A stretch of 64,000 nt of DNA from Nocardioides luti (GCF_014212315.1 NZ_JACKXE010000001.1:2914001-2978000); one strand, 5' to 3'. Counted from the stretch's first letter, positions 1 to 8,380 are shown. Program-made: numbers and translations. Notes: generated by a model not told the origin, from the letters alone.

Positions 1-2
1 TC

Positions 3-341
3 TGCCGCGACCAGCGGCTGCGCATCGAGAACACCCGTACGCCGTGGACCTCGGCTTACGCCGAGAACGCCGAGATCACCGTCGTCCTCAAGAACGGCGA
101 GGGCGGGTTCGTGGCCGACGAGGCGACGCTGGACCGCCTCGAGGGGGAGGGCCAGGTCGTCGCGCGCTACCTCGACGTCAACCCGAACGGCTCGCTGCGC
201 GACATCGCCGGCGTGACCAATGCCGCCGGCAACGTGGTCGGCCTGATGCCGCACCCCGAGCACGCGGTCGAGGACCTCACCGGCGCCGGGACCGACGGTC
301 TCGGCTTCTTCACGAGCCTGGTCGAGCGGACCTTCGCGTGA
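3..341 (+). CDS. purQ: Phosphoribosylformylglycinamidine synthase subunit PurQ (C-terminal part)
   Basis: The gene enters from the left edge and only its last 112 residues are present. It encodes the glutaminase subunit of FGAM synthase, which supplies ammonia to PurL in step four of purine synthesis in the cytoplasm. The visible part carries the class I glutamine amidotransferase His-Glu pair in the motif GLMPHPEHAVE, and the stretch RIENTRTPWTSAY typical of PurQ. The stop codon overlaps the start of the next gene (GTGA), so the two are translationally coupled. purL follows 4.6 kb downstream with unrelated genes between. The identification is secure although the N-terminus and catalytic cysteine are outside the window. 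Confidence 0.95.
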   Translation, partial: CRDQRLRIENTRTPWTSAYAENAEITVVLKNGEGGFVADEATLDRLEGEGQVVARYLDVNPNGSLRDIAGVTNAAGNVVGLMPHPEHAVEDLTGAGTDGLGFFTSLVERTFA

Positions 342-787
342 GCCCGTCCATCCTCTTCCGCCGGGTCGCGATCGCGGAGGCCGTCACCTGGGCCCTGCTG
401 CTGACCGGGATGTTCCTGAAGTACGTCACGAAGACCACCGAGCTCGGCGTCCAGGTCTTCGGGATGGTGCACGGCGTCGTCTTCATCGCCTATGGCCTGA
501 CCACCCTGCTCGTCGCCGCCGACCAGCGCTGGAGCGCCGGGCGCACCCTGCTGGGCCTCGCCTCGTCGATCCCGCCGTTCGCGACGGTGCTCTTCGACCG
601 GTACGCCCAGAAGCGCGGTGCCTTGGGTGCGCAGTGGCGCCTGGTCGGCTCGGACCCGCAGTCCGCGCTGGACCGCCCCGTCGCCTGGCTGCTCCGCAAC
701 CCCGCGCGCGGGGCGCTCGCCGGGCTGGTCGCCGTCATCGCCCTGACCGGCGTGGCGCTGCTCGTCGGCCCGCCGGCCGGCGGCTGA
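338..787 (+). CDS. DUF3817 family integral membrane protein
   Basis: A 149-residue protein that begins at a GTG overlapping the purQ stop by four bases; a longer reading of the frame upstream would run inside purQ and is not credible. It starts SPSILFRRVAIAEAVTWALLL and has about three to four hydrophobic segments, with the polar KYVTKTTELGVQVFGMVHG loop that is characteristic of DUF3817. Such proteins are small inner-membrane proteins of unknown role that are often coupled to purine genes in actinobacteria. A C-terminal hydrophobic helix (ALAGLVAVIALTGVALLVG) ends the protein. No enzymatic motif is seen. The family call is firm; the function is unknown. Confidence 0.8.
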   Translation: MSPSILFRRVAIAEAVTWALLLTGMFLKYVTKTTELGVQVFGMVHGVVFIAYGLTTLLVAADQRWSAGRTLLGLASSIPPFATVLFDRYAQKRGALGAQWRLVGSDPQSALDRPVAWLLRNPARGALAGLVAVIALTGVALLVGPPAGG

Positions 788-809
788 GCGGTTCGATCAG
801 CGGTTCCCC

Positions 810-2165
810 TCAGCGGAGACCGGCCCGGAGCGCCTTCCAGGTCGGACCCGCGACGACGCCGGAGACCTCGAGGCCCTGCCGCGACTGGTAGGCGCGCAGC
901 GCCGTCGTGGTCGCCGCGGTGACGACGCCGGTGACGGACAGCTGGGCCTTCGGGCGGGCGGCGTTCAGCGCCCGCTGCACGCGGCGTACGTCGGGACCGG
1001 CCGAGCCGAACTTCAGCACCGGCTTCGCGCCGTCGGCCAGCAGCGACATCCAGTTGGGCTTGGTCCAGGTCTCGCCGACCTCGAAGCCGTGCTGCTCCTG
1101 CCAGGTGTTCGCCGCCGCGATGGTGGGGGCGGCGTAGGTGCCGTTGATCTTGCCGGCGTACAGCCCCTTCTCCTTGAGCAGGCACTGCAGCGCCTGGACC
1201 TGAGCCGGGTCGGCGGTCCGCGTCTCGGTGGCCGGCTTGAGTCGCAGGTACGCCGGGTGGTTGACGAGCACGCCCTTGCAGTGCGTCTCGGCGGGCGCGA
1301 CCGAGCCCTGGCCGAGATCGAGGAAGTTGCGGTCGATGTTGATGCGGACGTTGCCCCACGTCTCGTCGTGGCCGCCCTGGTACTGCTTCACCCGGGCGTG
1401 CGGGTGCCAGCCGTCCTCGCGGATGTACGACGTCGACGTGTTCGCCTCGCCGTCCCAGCGCGCGATCCAGATCTGGTCCGGCAGCGCGAAGGTGCCGGGG
1501 CGGTCCACGCGGGCGTTGTCGAGCATCAGGATCCCCGAGCCGGCGCTGGAGTAGACGCCCGAGACGTAGCCCAGGCCGTGCAGCTTCGTGGTCCACGCGC
1601 TCAGGAAGCGCAGCGCCGACTCGCGGCAGCGGGTGTTGCCGAGGTCGAAGCCCTCGAGGTCGTACCAGAGCGTGCTGCCGGCCACGATGCCCAGCGCCTG
1701 GGCCGCGGCGACGGCGGAGACGGCCTCGGCCGTGCCCTGGTCGCGCGCCAGCTTGTAGCGGCCGTACTTGCCCGGCTTGGGGTTGATGGTCTCGTCGTCG
1801 CCGTACCGCGGGAAGCGCGGCTGGCACGAGGCCTGGGGGCCGAGCGTGATCGGCAGCAGCCGCCAGCCCTTGGCCAGCTGCGTGGTGACCCAGGTGGGCG
1901 TGAGGTTGGGCTGGTTGCGGCAGGCGCGCGAGTCGCCCGAGATGTAGATGCCGACCGCGAGGAACGGCGAGTGCGTGAGCCAGGCATCCATGGCGGACTG
2001 CGTCGGGGCCAGGCACTGGTCGAAGCCGTAGCCGGTGAAGTCGCCCGGGGTGACGACGTTGTCGTCGGCCACGGCGGGGCTCGCGGCGGCACCCAGACCC
2101 ACGACGAGAACGGCGAGAAGGGTGCCGATCAGGCCGCGGAGGGTCCGGGGTGCCGGGCGGGACAT
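810..2165 (-). CDS. Secreted DUF1906 (glycoside-hydrolase-like, Rv2525c-type) protein with peptidoglycan-binding domain
   Basis: A 451-residue exported protein. The start at 2165 is chosen because it has an AGGAG ribosome site and opens a signal peptide (RTLRGLIGTLLAVLVVGLG ending near AVADD); the open frame further upstream is leader. After the signal comes a DUF1906 domain of about 210 residues beginning GYGFDQCLAPTQSAMDAW, the fold of Rv2525c-like proteins related to GH25-type muramidases. The rest contains two peptidoglycan-binding-like repeats, the last being VRRVQRALNAARP to GPTWKALRAGLR. It probably acts in or on the cell wall, perhaps as a hydrolase or binding protein; catalytic activity of DUF1906 proteins is not settled. 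A promoter and a leader hairpin lie upstream (2210-2299). Confidence 0.85.
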   Translation of the reverse strand: MSRPAPRTLRGLIGTLLAVLVVGLGAAASPAVADDNVVTPGDFTGYGFDQCLAPTQSAMDAWLTHSPFLAVGIYISGDSRACRNQPNLTPTWVTTQLAKGWRLLPITLGPQASCQPRFPRYGDDETINPKPGKYGRYKLARDQGTAEAVSAVAAAQALGIVAGSTLWYDLEGFDLGNTRCRESALRFLSAWTTKLHGLGYVSGVYSSAGSGILMLDNARVDRPGTFALPDQIWIARWDGEANTSTSYIREDGWHPHARVKQYQGGHDETWGNVRINIDRNFLDLGQGSVAPAETHCKGVLVNHPAYLRLKPATETRTADPAQVQALQCLLKEKGLYAGKINGTYAAPTIAAANTWQEQHGFEVGETWTKPNWMSLLADGAKPVLKFGSAGPDVRRVQRALNAARPKAQLSVTGVVTAATTTALRAYQSRQGLEVSGVVAGPTWKALRAGLR

Positions 2166-2209
2166 CGGGGCTCCTGGGTGATGAGGTGGTGCCAGGGGAG
2201 TGGTGCGGC

Positions 2210-2234
2210 CGTGGCGCCAGGGAGGGGCGCCACG
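2210..2234 (-). promoter_or_regulatory. Stem-loop in the 5' leader of the DUF1906 gene
   Basis: CGTGGCGCC at 2210-2218 pairs perfectly with GGCGCCACG at 2226-2234 around a 7-nt loop. It lies 45 nt before the start codon at 2165 and downstream of the likely promoter at 2272-2299, so it would form in the mRNA leader. There is no U-tract, so a terminator is unlikely on this strand; it could affect mRNA stability or translation. Confidence 0.5.
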
Positions 2235-2271
2235 GGTCGTGCTCCGGGTGTTCCCGGATGGGAGTTCGGTC

Positions 2272-2299
2272 ACCATAACCTCACGAGTCACACCCGTAA
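2272..2299 (-). promoter_or_regulatory. Putative sigma-70-type promoter for the DUF1906 gene
   Basis: On the minus strand TTACGG (2294-2299) and TATGGT (2272-2277) are separated by 16 nt. Transcription would begin near 2265, leaving a leader of about 100 nt. A 12-bp palindrome TACAGATCTGTA (2317-2328) lies just upstream and could be a regulator site. Confidence 0.4.
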
Positions 2300-2415
2300 C
2301 AGGCGTTCGCGGGAACTACAGATCTGTAATTCGGACGTTCCGCGGACGGGCGTCGAGGGCTGGTTGGACCGTGGGGAGATCGGCCACCGCGGCCGCGATC
2401 TGCTGGGGGGCGATC

Positions 2416-2604
2416 ATGAGCGAGAGTGAGCGCTGGAGCACGGTGCCGGTCCTGGGACCGGTGGGGGAGCGGCACGAGGACCCGGTCGACGGGGGCCCGC
2501 CGTTCCCGAGCCCGGACGGGCGCTGGTGGTGGGACGGCCACACCTGGGTGCCGGCGCACCCGGACGCGGAACAGCCGGCCCCCGGGCTGGCGGAGGCCGG
2601 CTGA
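2416..2604 (+). CDS. Small protein with a W-rich PDGRWWWDG motif (DUF2510-like)
   Basis: A 62-residue acidic, proline-rich polypeptide starting at an ATG behind a G-rich ribosome site (CTGGGGGGCGATC). Its central segment SPDGRWWWDGHTWVP resembles the short WW-rich motif of DUF2510 and related actinobacterial proteins, where it usually sits at the N-terminus of membrane proteins; here it stands alone with no membrane segment. It lies between two minus-strand genes. Coding is supported by the motif and third-position GC, but expression is unproven. Confidence 0.5.
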   Translation: MSESERWSTVPVLGPVGERHEDPVDGGPPFPSPDGRWWWDGHTWVPAHPDAEQPAPGLAEAG

Positions 2605-2641
2605 ACCGGTCGGTCGTGGGCGCCGTCGGCGCCCGTGGAGG

Positions 2642-4126
2642 TCAGGCCGCCTCGGCGACCTCGAGCTCCGGGTCGAGGTGCGCGTCGAGCGCGGCCTCGG
2701 GGCGCGGACGGCGGGCGAGGCCGACCATCGCCGCGACGAACGCCAGGGCGGCAAAGGTCGCGGAGGTGAGGAAGGCCGCCCGCAGGCCGGGCACGAAGGC
2801 GCCGGGCACCGCGCCGGCGGCGTACACCGACACGATCGCGGCGACGCCGACCGCGCTGCCGAGCTGCTGCGTGGTCTGCAGCAGGCCGGACGCGGCGCCG
2901 GCGTGCTCGGGCTCGACGCCGCCGAGGACGGTCGCCGTGACCGGCATGAAGACGAACCCGGTCGCCAGGCCGGCGATCAGCATCGGGCCGAAGACCGCGG
3001 GCAGGTAGGTGTCGGTGGTGCCGATCGTGCTGAGCCACGCGTAGCCGGCAGCCATCGCGGCGGTCCCGAGCATGATCATCGTGCGGGCGCCGAGGCGACC
3101 CAGCAGCGACGGGGTCACCCGCGACATCGCGAAGATGCCGAGGCTGAACGGCAGGAACGCGACGCCGGACTCGAGCGGGCCGAAGCCGAGCACGCGCTGG
3201 ACGTACTGCACGACCAGGAAGAACATCGACAGGTTCGCCCCGATGACCAGCGCCATCACGGCGAGGGCCACGACGCGCGGGCGGTTGCGGACCAGGGCGG
3301 GCCGGATCATCGGGTGCGGGTGACGGACCTCGGTGCGGGCGAGGACGGCCAGCAGCACGACGCCGAGGGCGAAGCCGCCGAGCGTGCGGGCGGAGAGCCA
3401 GCCGTGCTCCGGGGTGCCGATCAGCGCCCAGACGAGCGACACGGCGCCGAGGGTGGCGCTGAGCGCGCCGACGACGTCGAAGCGGCCGGCGCGGCGCCGG
3501 GTCTCGTCGACGAAGCGCGGGGCCAGGGCGATGACGGCGATGCCGAGCGGCACGTTGATGAAGAGCGTCCAGCGCCACGAGCCGACGTCGGTCAGCAGGC
3601 CGCCGATCAGCAGGCCGATCGACGCGCCGCCGGAGGAGACGGCGCCGAAGAGGGCGAAGGCCCGGTTGCGGGCGGCCTCGTCGGGTGCGCTCGTCGTGAG
3701 CAGGGCGAGCACGCTCGGCGCCGCGAGTGCGGCGCCGACGCCCTGCAGGGTGCGCGCCGCGACCAGCTGGCCAGGTGTCTGGGCGAGGCCGCCCAGGACG
3801 GAGGCGAGGGTGAAGACGCCCAGGCCGATCTCGAAGGCCTTGAGACGACCGAAGACGTCGCCGAGCCGGCCGCCGAGGAGCAGCAGGCCACCAAAGGCGA
3901 GGGTGTAGGCGTTGAGGATCCAGGACAGCGACGCGGGGCCGAAGCCGAGGTCGGCGTCGATGCGGGGGAGGGCGACGTTCACGACGGTCGCGTCGAGCAC
4001 CAGCATCAGCTGGGCGACGAGGACGATCGCGATGCCGGTCGCGGCGCGGCCGGCATCCGGGGGGAGGTCGGTGGGGGCGGCGGTGCGCCCGGTGGTGCTG
4101 GTGGTGGAGGTCATGGTGTCGGACAT
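2642..4126 (-). CDS. MFS efflux transporter, DHA2 (EmrB/QacA) family
   Basis: A 494-residue, about 14-helix inner-membrane drug:proton antiporter. It has the DHA2 signature regions: LDATVVNVALPRIDADLGF in helix 1, GGRLGDVFGRLKAFEIGL (motif A) around residue 85-100, and GLLIGGLLTDVGSWRWTLFIN in the motif C region. The C-terminal half is normal length. The gene is divergent from a TetR regulator with only 136 bp between them, an arrangement that almost always means the regulator represses the pump. Substrate is not predictable. ATG at 4126 follows an AGGA-like site; ATG two codons on-stream at residue 5 is an alternative. Confidence 0.9.
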   Translation of the reverse strand: MSDTMTSTTSTTGRTAAPTDLPPDAGRAATGIAIVLVAQLMLVLDATVVNVALPRIDADLGFGPASLSWILNAYTLAFGGLLLLGGRLGDVFGRLKAFEIGLGVFTLASVLGGLAQTPGQLVAARTLQGVGAALAAPSVLALLTTSAPDEAARNRAFALFGAVSSGGASIGLLIGGLLTDVGSWRWTLFINVPLGIAVIALAPRFVDETRRRAGRFDVVGALSATLGAVSLVWALIGTPEHGWLSARTLGGFALGVVLLAVLARTEVRHPHPMIRPALVRNRPRVVALAVMALVIGANLSMFFLVVQYVQRVLGFGPLESGVAFLPFSLGIFAMSRVTPSLLGRLGARTMIMLGTAAMAAGYAWLSTIGTTDTYLPAVFGPMLIAGLATGFVFMPVTATVLGGVEPEHAGAASGLLQTTQQLGSAVGVAAIVSVYAAGAVPGAFVPGLRAAFLTSATFAALAFVAAMVGLARRPRPEAALDAHLDPELEVAEAA

Positions 4127-4173
4127 GAGGAGAGTCCTGTTCTGGCTGGTGGGACCGGTGTACCGTGTGATGT

Positions 4174-4186
4174 GGAGATCGACTCC
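4174..4186. promoter_or_regulatory. TetR operator candidate, copy 1
   Basis: GGAGATCGACTCC, an inverted repeat GGAG-N5-CTCC, followed by CGGTT-like sequence. It recurs 34 bp away as a better palindrome (4207-4221) in the gap between the divergent efflux pump and TetR genes; both are followed by GGTT. Expected to bind the adjacent TetR protein. Confidence 0.55.
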
Positions 4187-4206
4187 GGTTGACGTCCACC
4201 ACCATA

Positions 4207-4221
4207 CGGAGACAGTCTCCG
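4207..4221. promoter_or_regulatory. TetR operator candidate, copy 2
   Basis: CGGAGACAGTCTCCG is a perfect 7-1-7 palindrome, the size and symmetry usual for TetR dimers. It shares GGAGA...CTCCGGTT with the upstream copy at 4174-4186 and sits 41 nt before the regulator's start, so it can serve autorepression as well as control of the divergent pump. Confidence 0.65.
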
Positions 4222-4262
4222 GTTAGCAAGTGGAGACCCGCGACTTTCTGGAAGGACCTGCT

Positions 4263-4811
4263 GTGCGTGCCGATGCCAAGCGCAACTACGACCGGATCAT
4301 CGAGGTCGCGCGCGAGGTCTTCCGCGAGCAGGGGTACGACGCGTCGCTCGACGAGGTCGCCAAGCGTGCGGGCGTCGGTCCGGGCACGCTCTACCGCCAC
4401 TTCCCGCGCCGCGAGAACCTCATCGACGCGATCATGCAGAGCTGGGTCGACCGGGTCACCGAGGCCGCCGACAAGGCGCTCGCGCACGAGGGCCCGCCGC
4501 GGGCGCTGCTGGTCGCGTGGTTCGAGGCGTACGTCGCGCTGATCAGCCTGCACAAGGGCGGCCCGGCCAAGATCACCTGCGCGATCGAGGACCCCGAGTC
4601 CCCGATCCGCACCAAATGCCAGACCCTCACCGCCGCCACCGACCGCGTCGTCCAACGGCTCGAGGCCGAGGGGGCGCTGCGCCCCGGTGTCGACGCCGTC
4701 CAGATGTGCCGGCTCGTCGGCGGCGTCGCCACCGTGGCCGACCAGGGCAACCTGGACCCCGCCGCGGTGGGTCCGCTGCTGGGTGTCGTGGCCGACGGCA
4801 TGCTGGTCTGA
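4263..4811 (+). CDS. TetR/AcrR family transcriptional regulator
   Basis: A 182-residue DNA-binding repressor. The GTG at 4263 is preferred over the GTG at 4230 because GGAAGGA stands six bases before it. The N-terminus carries the HTH: ADAKRNYDRIIEVAREVF, then DEVAKRAGVGPGTLYRHFP (recognition helix around residues 35-50). The C-terminal domain starts AIMQSWVDRVTEAAD and would bind a small ligand. It is divergent from an MFS efflux pump, with two palindromes in the shared control region, so it most likely represses the pump and itself until a toxic ligand binds. Confidence 0.92.
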   Translation: MRADAKRNYDRIIEVAREVFREQGYDASLDEVAKRAGVGPGTLYRHFPRRENLIDAIMQSWVDRVTEAADKALAHEGPPRALLVAWFEAYVALISLHKGGPAKITCAIEDPESPIRTKCQTLTAATDRVVQRLEAEGALRPGVDAVQMCRLVGGVATVADQGNLDPAAVGPLLGVVADGMLV

Positions 4812-4821
4812 GGCTGCTGGA

Positions 4822-4841
4822 TTCCCCGGATATCCGGGGAA
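4822..4841. terminator. Perfect 20-bp palindrome after tetR (possible terminator or binding site)
   Basis: TTCCCCGGATATCCGGGGAA is a perfect palindrome without a loop, 10 bp after the tetR stop and 7 bp before a second palindrome. With no unpaired centre it would fold with a small loop in RNA, or act as a duplex site for a dimeric protein. Confidence 0.45.
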
Positions 4842-4848
4842 GTTGGCT

Positions 4849-4876
4849 CTTTCCGGGTGTTGCAACACCCGGAAAG
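4849..4876. terminator. Perfect 28-bp palindrome between tetR and purL
   Basis: Positions 4849-4862 are the exact reverse complement of 4863-4876, giving a 14-bp GC-rich stem centred on TTGCAA. It lies in the 146-bp gap between tetR and purL and can end transcription from tetR before the purL promoter at 4946. There is no U-tract, as is common for high-GC terminators. Confidence 0.55.
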
Positions 4877-4945
4877 TGACAGGTTCCCCCGGAAGGTCCG
4901 GCGTCCGTGCCCGGCGCCGGGGCGGGCCGCGAGGTGGGACGCCGG

Positions 4946-4951
4946 TAGATT
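4946..4951 (+). promoter_or_regulatory. -10 box for a leaderless purL transcript
   Basis: TAGATT ends six bases before the purL GTG, so the predicted transcription start coincides with the start codon. There is no Shine-Dalgarno sequence in front of purL, which agrees with leaderless initiation. No PurR-like box or riboswitch could fit between promoter and gene. Confidence 0.55.
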
Positions 4952-4957
4952 GACGCC

Positions 4958-7222
4958 GTGCCCGAGACCCCCCGCATCGCCGCCCTGGACACCGTCGCCA
5001 CCGCCACCGAGGACGCCGGCCGCGAGCAGCCGTGGGCCGACCTCGGGCTGAAGGCCGACGAGTACCAGCAGATCCGCCAGATCCTCGGACGTCGTCCCAC
5101 CAGCTCCGAGCTGGCGATGTACTCCGTCATGTGGAGCGAGCACTGCTCCTACAAGTCCTCCAAGGTGCACCTCAAGCAGTTCTCCGAGATCCCCCAGGAG
5201 ACCCCGGTCGGCAAGATGCTGGCCGGCATCGGCGAGAACGCCGGCGTCCTGGACATCGGTCAGGGCTACGCGGTCACGTTCAAGGTCGAGTCGCACAACC
5301 ACCCGTCGTACGTCGAGCCCTACCAGGGCGCCGCGACCGGCGTGGGCGGCATCGTCCGCGACATCCTCGCGATGGGCGCGCGCCCGGTGGCCGTCATGGA
5401 CCCGCTCCGCTTCGGCCCGCTCGACGCCGACGACACGCACCGGGTGCTGCCCGGGATCGTGGCCGGCGTGGGCGGCTACGGCAACTGCCTGGGCCTGCCG
5501 AACATCGGCGGCGAGGCGGTCTTCGACGAGACCTACCTCGGCAACCCGCTCGTCAACGCGCTCTGCATCGGCGTGCTGCGCCACGAGGACCTGCACCTCG
5601 CGAAGGCGTCCGGCGCCGGCAACCAGGTGATCCTGTACGGCGCCCGCACGGGCGGCGACGGCATCGGCGGCGTCTCCGTGCTCGCCTCCGAGACCTTCGA
5701 CGCGGACGGTCCTGCCAAGCGGCCCAGCGTGCAGGTCGGCGACCCCTTCATGGAGAAGCTGCTCATCGAGTGCACGCTCGAGATTTTCGCCGCCGGCCTG
5801 GTCGCCGGCATCCAGGACCTCGGCGGCGCCGGGCTCTCCTGCGCGACGTCCGAGCTGGCCTCGGCCGGCGACGGCGGCATGCACGTCGAGCTCGACAAGG
5901 TCCCGCTGCGCGACTCAACCCTCGCGCCCGAGGAGATCCTGATGAGCGAGTCGCAGGAGCGGATGATGGCCGTCGTCGAGCCCGACGACGTCGCCGCGTT
6001 CCTCGCGATCTGCGCCAAGTGGGAGGTCGAGGCGGTCGTCATCGGCGAGGTCACCGACACCGGCCGGCTGCACATCGACTGGCACGGCGAGCGGGTCGTC
6101 GACGTCCCGCCGCGCTCCGTGGCGCACGACGGGCCGACGTACCACCGCCCGTTCGCCCGCCCCGCCTGGCAGGACGCGCTGCAGGCCGACGCTGCCGAGG
6201 CGCTCGCGCGCCCGTCCACCGGCGACGAGCTGCGCGACACGCTGCTGCGGCTGGTCGCCTCGCCGAACCTCTGCGACAAGTCGTGGATCACCGACCAGTA
6301 CGACCGCTACGTCCGCGGCGACACGGTCCTCTCCCAGCCGTCGGACAGCGGCATGATCCGCGTCGACGACCGGACCAACCTCGGCGTCTCGGTGTCCACG
6401 GACTGCAACGGCCGGTTCGCCAAGCTCGACCCCTACACGGGCGCGCAGCTCGCGCTGGCCGAGTCCTACCGCAACGTCGCCACCGGGGGCGCGGTGCCGC
6501 TCGCGATCTCGGACTGCCTGAACTTCGGCTCGCCCGAGGACCCCGACGTGATGTGGCAGTTCGCCGAGGCCTGCCGTGGCCTCAAGGACGCCTGCCTCGA
6601 GCTCGGGATCCCGGTCACCGGCGGCAACGTCAGCCTCTACAACCAGACGGGCGAGACCGCGATCCTGCCCACGCCGGTCGTCGCCGTGCTCGGCGTCATC
6701 GAGGACGTCACCCGGCGTACGCCGTCGGCCTGGTCGGCCGCGGGCGAGACCGTGGTGCTGCTCGGCGAGAGCCGCGAGGAGCTGTCCGGCTCCGAGTGGG
6801 CCCACGTCGTGCACGGCCACCTCGGCGGCCTCCCGCCGCGCGTCGACCTGGCGGCCGAGCGGTCGCTGGCCGAGCTGCTGCACGAGGCCGTCGGCCTGGT
6901 GACCAGCGCCCACGACCTCTCCGACGGCGGGCTCGCCCAGACCCTCGCCGAGGCCGGGATGCGCCACGACGTCGGCGTGTCGGTGCGCCTGCCCGGGGAC
7001 GCGTTCCTCGGGCTGTTCGCCGAGTCCGCGGCGCGGTGCGTCGTGACCGTGGCCCCCGGTGACCTCGAGCGGCTCACCGCCCTCGCGGCCCGCCACGAGG
7101 TGCCCCTCGCGGTGCTCGGGGAGACCGGCGGCAGCGACCTGGTCGTGGAGGGCGAGTTCTCGGTGCCGCTGGCCGAGGTCCGGGCCGCCTGGACCGCCAC
7201 GCTGCCCGCCGTGCTGGGCTGA
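4958..7222 (+). CDS. purL: Phosphoribosylformylglycinamidine synthase subunit PurL
   Basis: A 754-residue cytoplasmic enzyme that makes FGAM from FGAR, ATP and the ammonia channelled from PurQ. It is the small bacterial type, which works with PurS and PurQ. Recognisable segments are [20 protein letters not shown] near residue 50 (catalytic His region), [19 protein letters not shown] and [18 protein letters not shown] (ATP-binding Gly-rich region), [20 protein letters not shown], and the second half repeat with [11 protein letters not shown]. The GTG start is fixed by a -10 box seven bases upstream. It is separated from purQ by four unrelated genes and from purF by about 14 kb. Length is normal. 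Confidence 0.97.
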   Translation: MPETPRIAALDTVATATEDAGREQPWADLGLKADEYQQIRQILGRRPTSSELAMYSVMWSEHCSYKSSKVHLKQFSEIPQETPVGKMLAGIGENAGVLDIGQGYAVTFKVESHNHPSYVEPYQGAATGVGGIVRDILAMGARPVAVMDPLRFGPLDADDTHRVLPGIVAGVGGYGNCLGLPNIGGEAVFDETYLGNPLVNALCIGVLRHEDLHLAKASGAGNQVILYGARTGGDGIGGVSVLASETFDADGPAKRPSVQVGDPFMEKLLIECTLEIFAAGLVAGIQDLGGAGLSCATSELASAGDGGMHVELDKVPLRDSTLAPEEILMSESQERMMAVVEPDDVAAFLAICAKWEVEAVVIGEVTDTGRLHIDWHGERVVDVPPRSVAHDGPTYHRPFARPAWQDALQADAAEALARPSTGDELRDTLLRLVASPNLCDKSWITDQYDRYVRGDTVLSQPSDSGMIRVDDRTNLGVSVSTDCNGRFAKLDPYTGAQLALAESYRNVATGGAVPLAISDCLNFGSPEDPDVMWQFAEACRGLKDACLELGIPVTGGNVSLYNQTGETAILPTPVVAVLGVIEDVTRRTPSAWSAAGETVVLLGESREELSGSEWAHVVHGHLGGLPPRVDLAAERSLAELLHEAVGLVTSAHDLSDGGLAQTLAEAGMRHDVGVSVRLPGDAFLGLFAESAARCVVTVAPGDLERLTALAARHEVPLAVLGETGGSDLVVEGEFSVPLAEVRAAWTATLPAVLG

Positions 7223-7229
7223 GCGTCGG

Positions 7230-8078
7230 GTGCGCCGGCGTACGTTCCTGACGATGCCGGGCCTCGGCCTGCTCGGTGCCGTGCTCGTGCCCGCCCTGGC
7301 CGCCTGCGAGGAGGACCGAGGACCCGTGACGAAACCATCCGGCGGCAAGATCGCCTACGGCACCGACGCGAGCCAGTTCGGTGAGCTCTACCTGCCCGAG
7401 GGGACGCCGCGCGGCGTGGTCGTGGTGATCCACGGCGGCTTCTGGAAGTCGGAGTACGACCTCACCCTCGGCGCCCCGCTGGCGACCAGCCTCGCCAAGG
7501 AAGGCTGGGCGGCGTGGAACCTGGAGTACCGCCGCGTCGGCGGTGCGCCCGGCGCCGGCGGTGGCGGGGGAGACCCCGAGACCTTCGACGACATCGCGGC
7601 CGGGATCGACAAGCTGGCCGACCTCGACCTGGACCTCGCGACGGTCGTGACCCTCGGGCACTCCGCCGGCGGCCACCTCGCCACCTGGGCCGCCTCGCGC
7701 GGTCGCGACGACCGGTGGGCCGGCGGCGTCGACGTCACCGCCGTGATCTCGCAGGCCGGCGTGCTGGACCTGCGGACGGCGTACGACGACGGGCTGGGCG
7801 CCGGCGCCGTCGAGGCGTTCCTCGGCCACGCCCCCGGACCGGCCGACGCGATCCTCGACCCCCAGCAGCAGATCCCCCTCGACGTCCCGGTCTGGTGCGT
7901 GCACGGCACCGACGACCCGATCGTGCCGATCAGCCAGTCGCAGGACTACGTCGCCGCGGCCACCGACGCCGGAGCGAAGGCCGAGATGGTCGAGGTCGAG
8001 GGCGACCACTTCGTCGTCATCGACGCCACCTCGCCGGCGTGGACGAAGACGCTGGCCGTGCTCGACCAGCTGGGGTGA
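7230..8078 (+). CDS. Tat-exported lipoprotein alpha/beta hydrolase
   Basis: A 282-residue esterase/lipase-like protein. Starting at the GTG seven bases after purL gives VRRRTFLTMPGLGLLGAVLV then ALAAC, that is a twin-arginine signal with a lipobox, so the protein should be a lipid-anchored exported enzyme with Cys at about residue 26. The mature part is an alpha/beta hydrolase of the acylaminoacyl peptidase/carboxylesterase (BD-FAE-like) type: oxyanion HGGFWKSEYD, nucleophile Ser145 in GHSAGGH, acid Asp in HGTDDPIVP and His in EGDHFVVID. Any upstream start lies within purL. Substrate is unknown; kynurenine formamidase-like proteins share this layout. Confidence 0.8.
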   Translation: MRRRTFLTMPGLGLLGAVLVPALAACEEDRGPVTKPSGGKIAYGTDASQFGELYLPEGTPRGVVVVIHGGFWKSEYDLTLGAPLATSLAKEGWAAWNLEYRRVGGAPGAGGGGGDPETFDDIAAGIDKLADLDLDLATVVTLGHSAGGHLATWAASRGRDDRWAGGVDVTAVISQAGVLDLRTAYDDGLGAGAVEAFLGHAPGPADAILDPQQQIPLDVPVWCVHGTDDPIVPISQSQDYVAAATDAGAKAEMVEVEGDHFVVIDATSPAWTKTLAVLDQLG

Positions 8079-8134
8079 CGTCGGAGCATTTTCCGGGATT
8101 GGTCGGAAACTGCAGGTCTGCGGGGGGTCGGAAC

Positions 8135-8303
8135 CTGCGGTTTGGTCACCAACCGTGACCCCGATTTCAGGTTTGGTCAGAAACCGCAGGTCGAAGGCCC
8201 TGTTGGCTGCGGTTTCTGACCAAACCTGAAACGGCCGCGACGATCGGTCACGAACCGCAGGCCCCGAAGGCCCGCAATCGTGCGGTTGGTGACCAAACCG
8301 CAG
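8135..8303. repeat. Nested long inverted repeats in an intergenic region
   Basis: In the 302-bp gap 8079-8380 there are no genes. Outer arms of 21 nt (8135-8155 and 8283-8303) are exact reverse complements; inside them 25-nt arms (8165-8189 and 8207-8231) are exact reverse complements around a 17-nt loop; and a third pair (8246-8259 with 8281-8294) matches 13 of 14. All arms are variants of one unit, GGTTTGGTCAnnAACCGCAG, and further degenerate copies lie at 8100-8140. From 8308 to 8370 a short tandem of GCGAGCAAGCC-like units follows. The gap separates two convergent genes. Confidence 0.8.
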
Positions 8304-8380
8304 ATCCGGCCGCCGCGAGCAAGCCACGAGCGGCCGCGAGCAAGCCGCGAGCAGCCGCGAGCCCCCGCCCCGAGCCCCCG

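Noticed and set aside
2316-4868. An 850-codon minus-strand frame over the efflux pump and TetR gene
   Set aside because: Runs through both genes in a wrong frame and is rich in Arg/Pro; the true genes have motifs and start signals.
8135-8303. A CRISPR array
   Set aside because: The repeats are inverted, nested and unevenly spaced, with no unique spacers of constant size and no cas genes.
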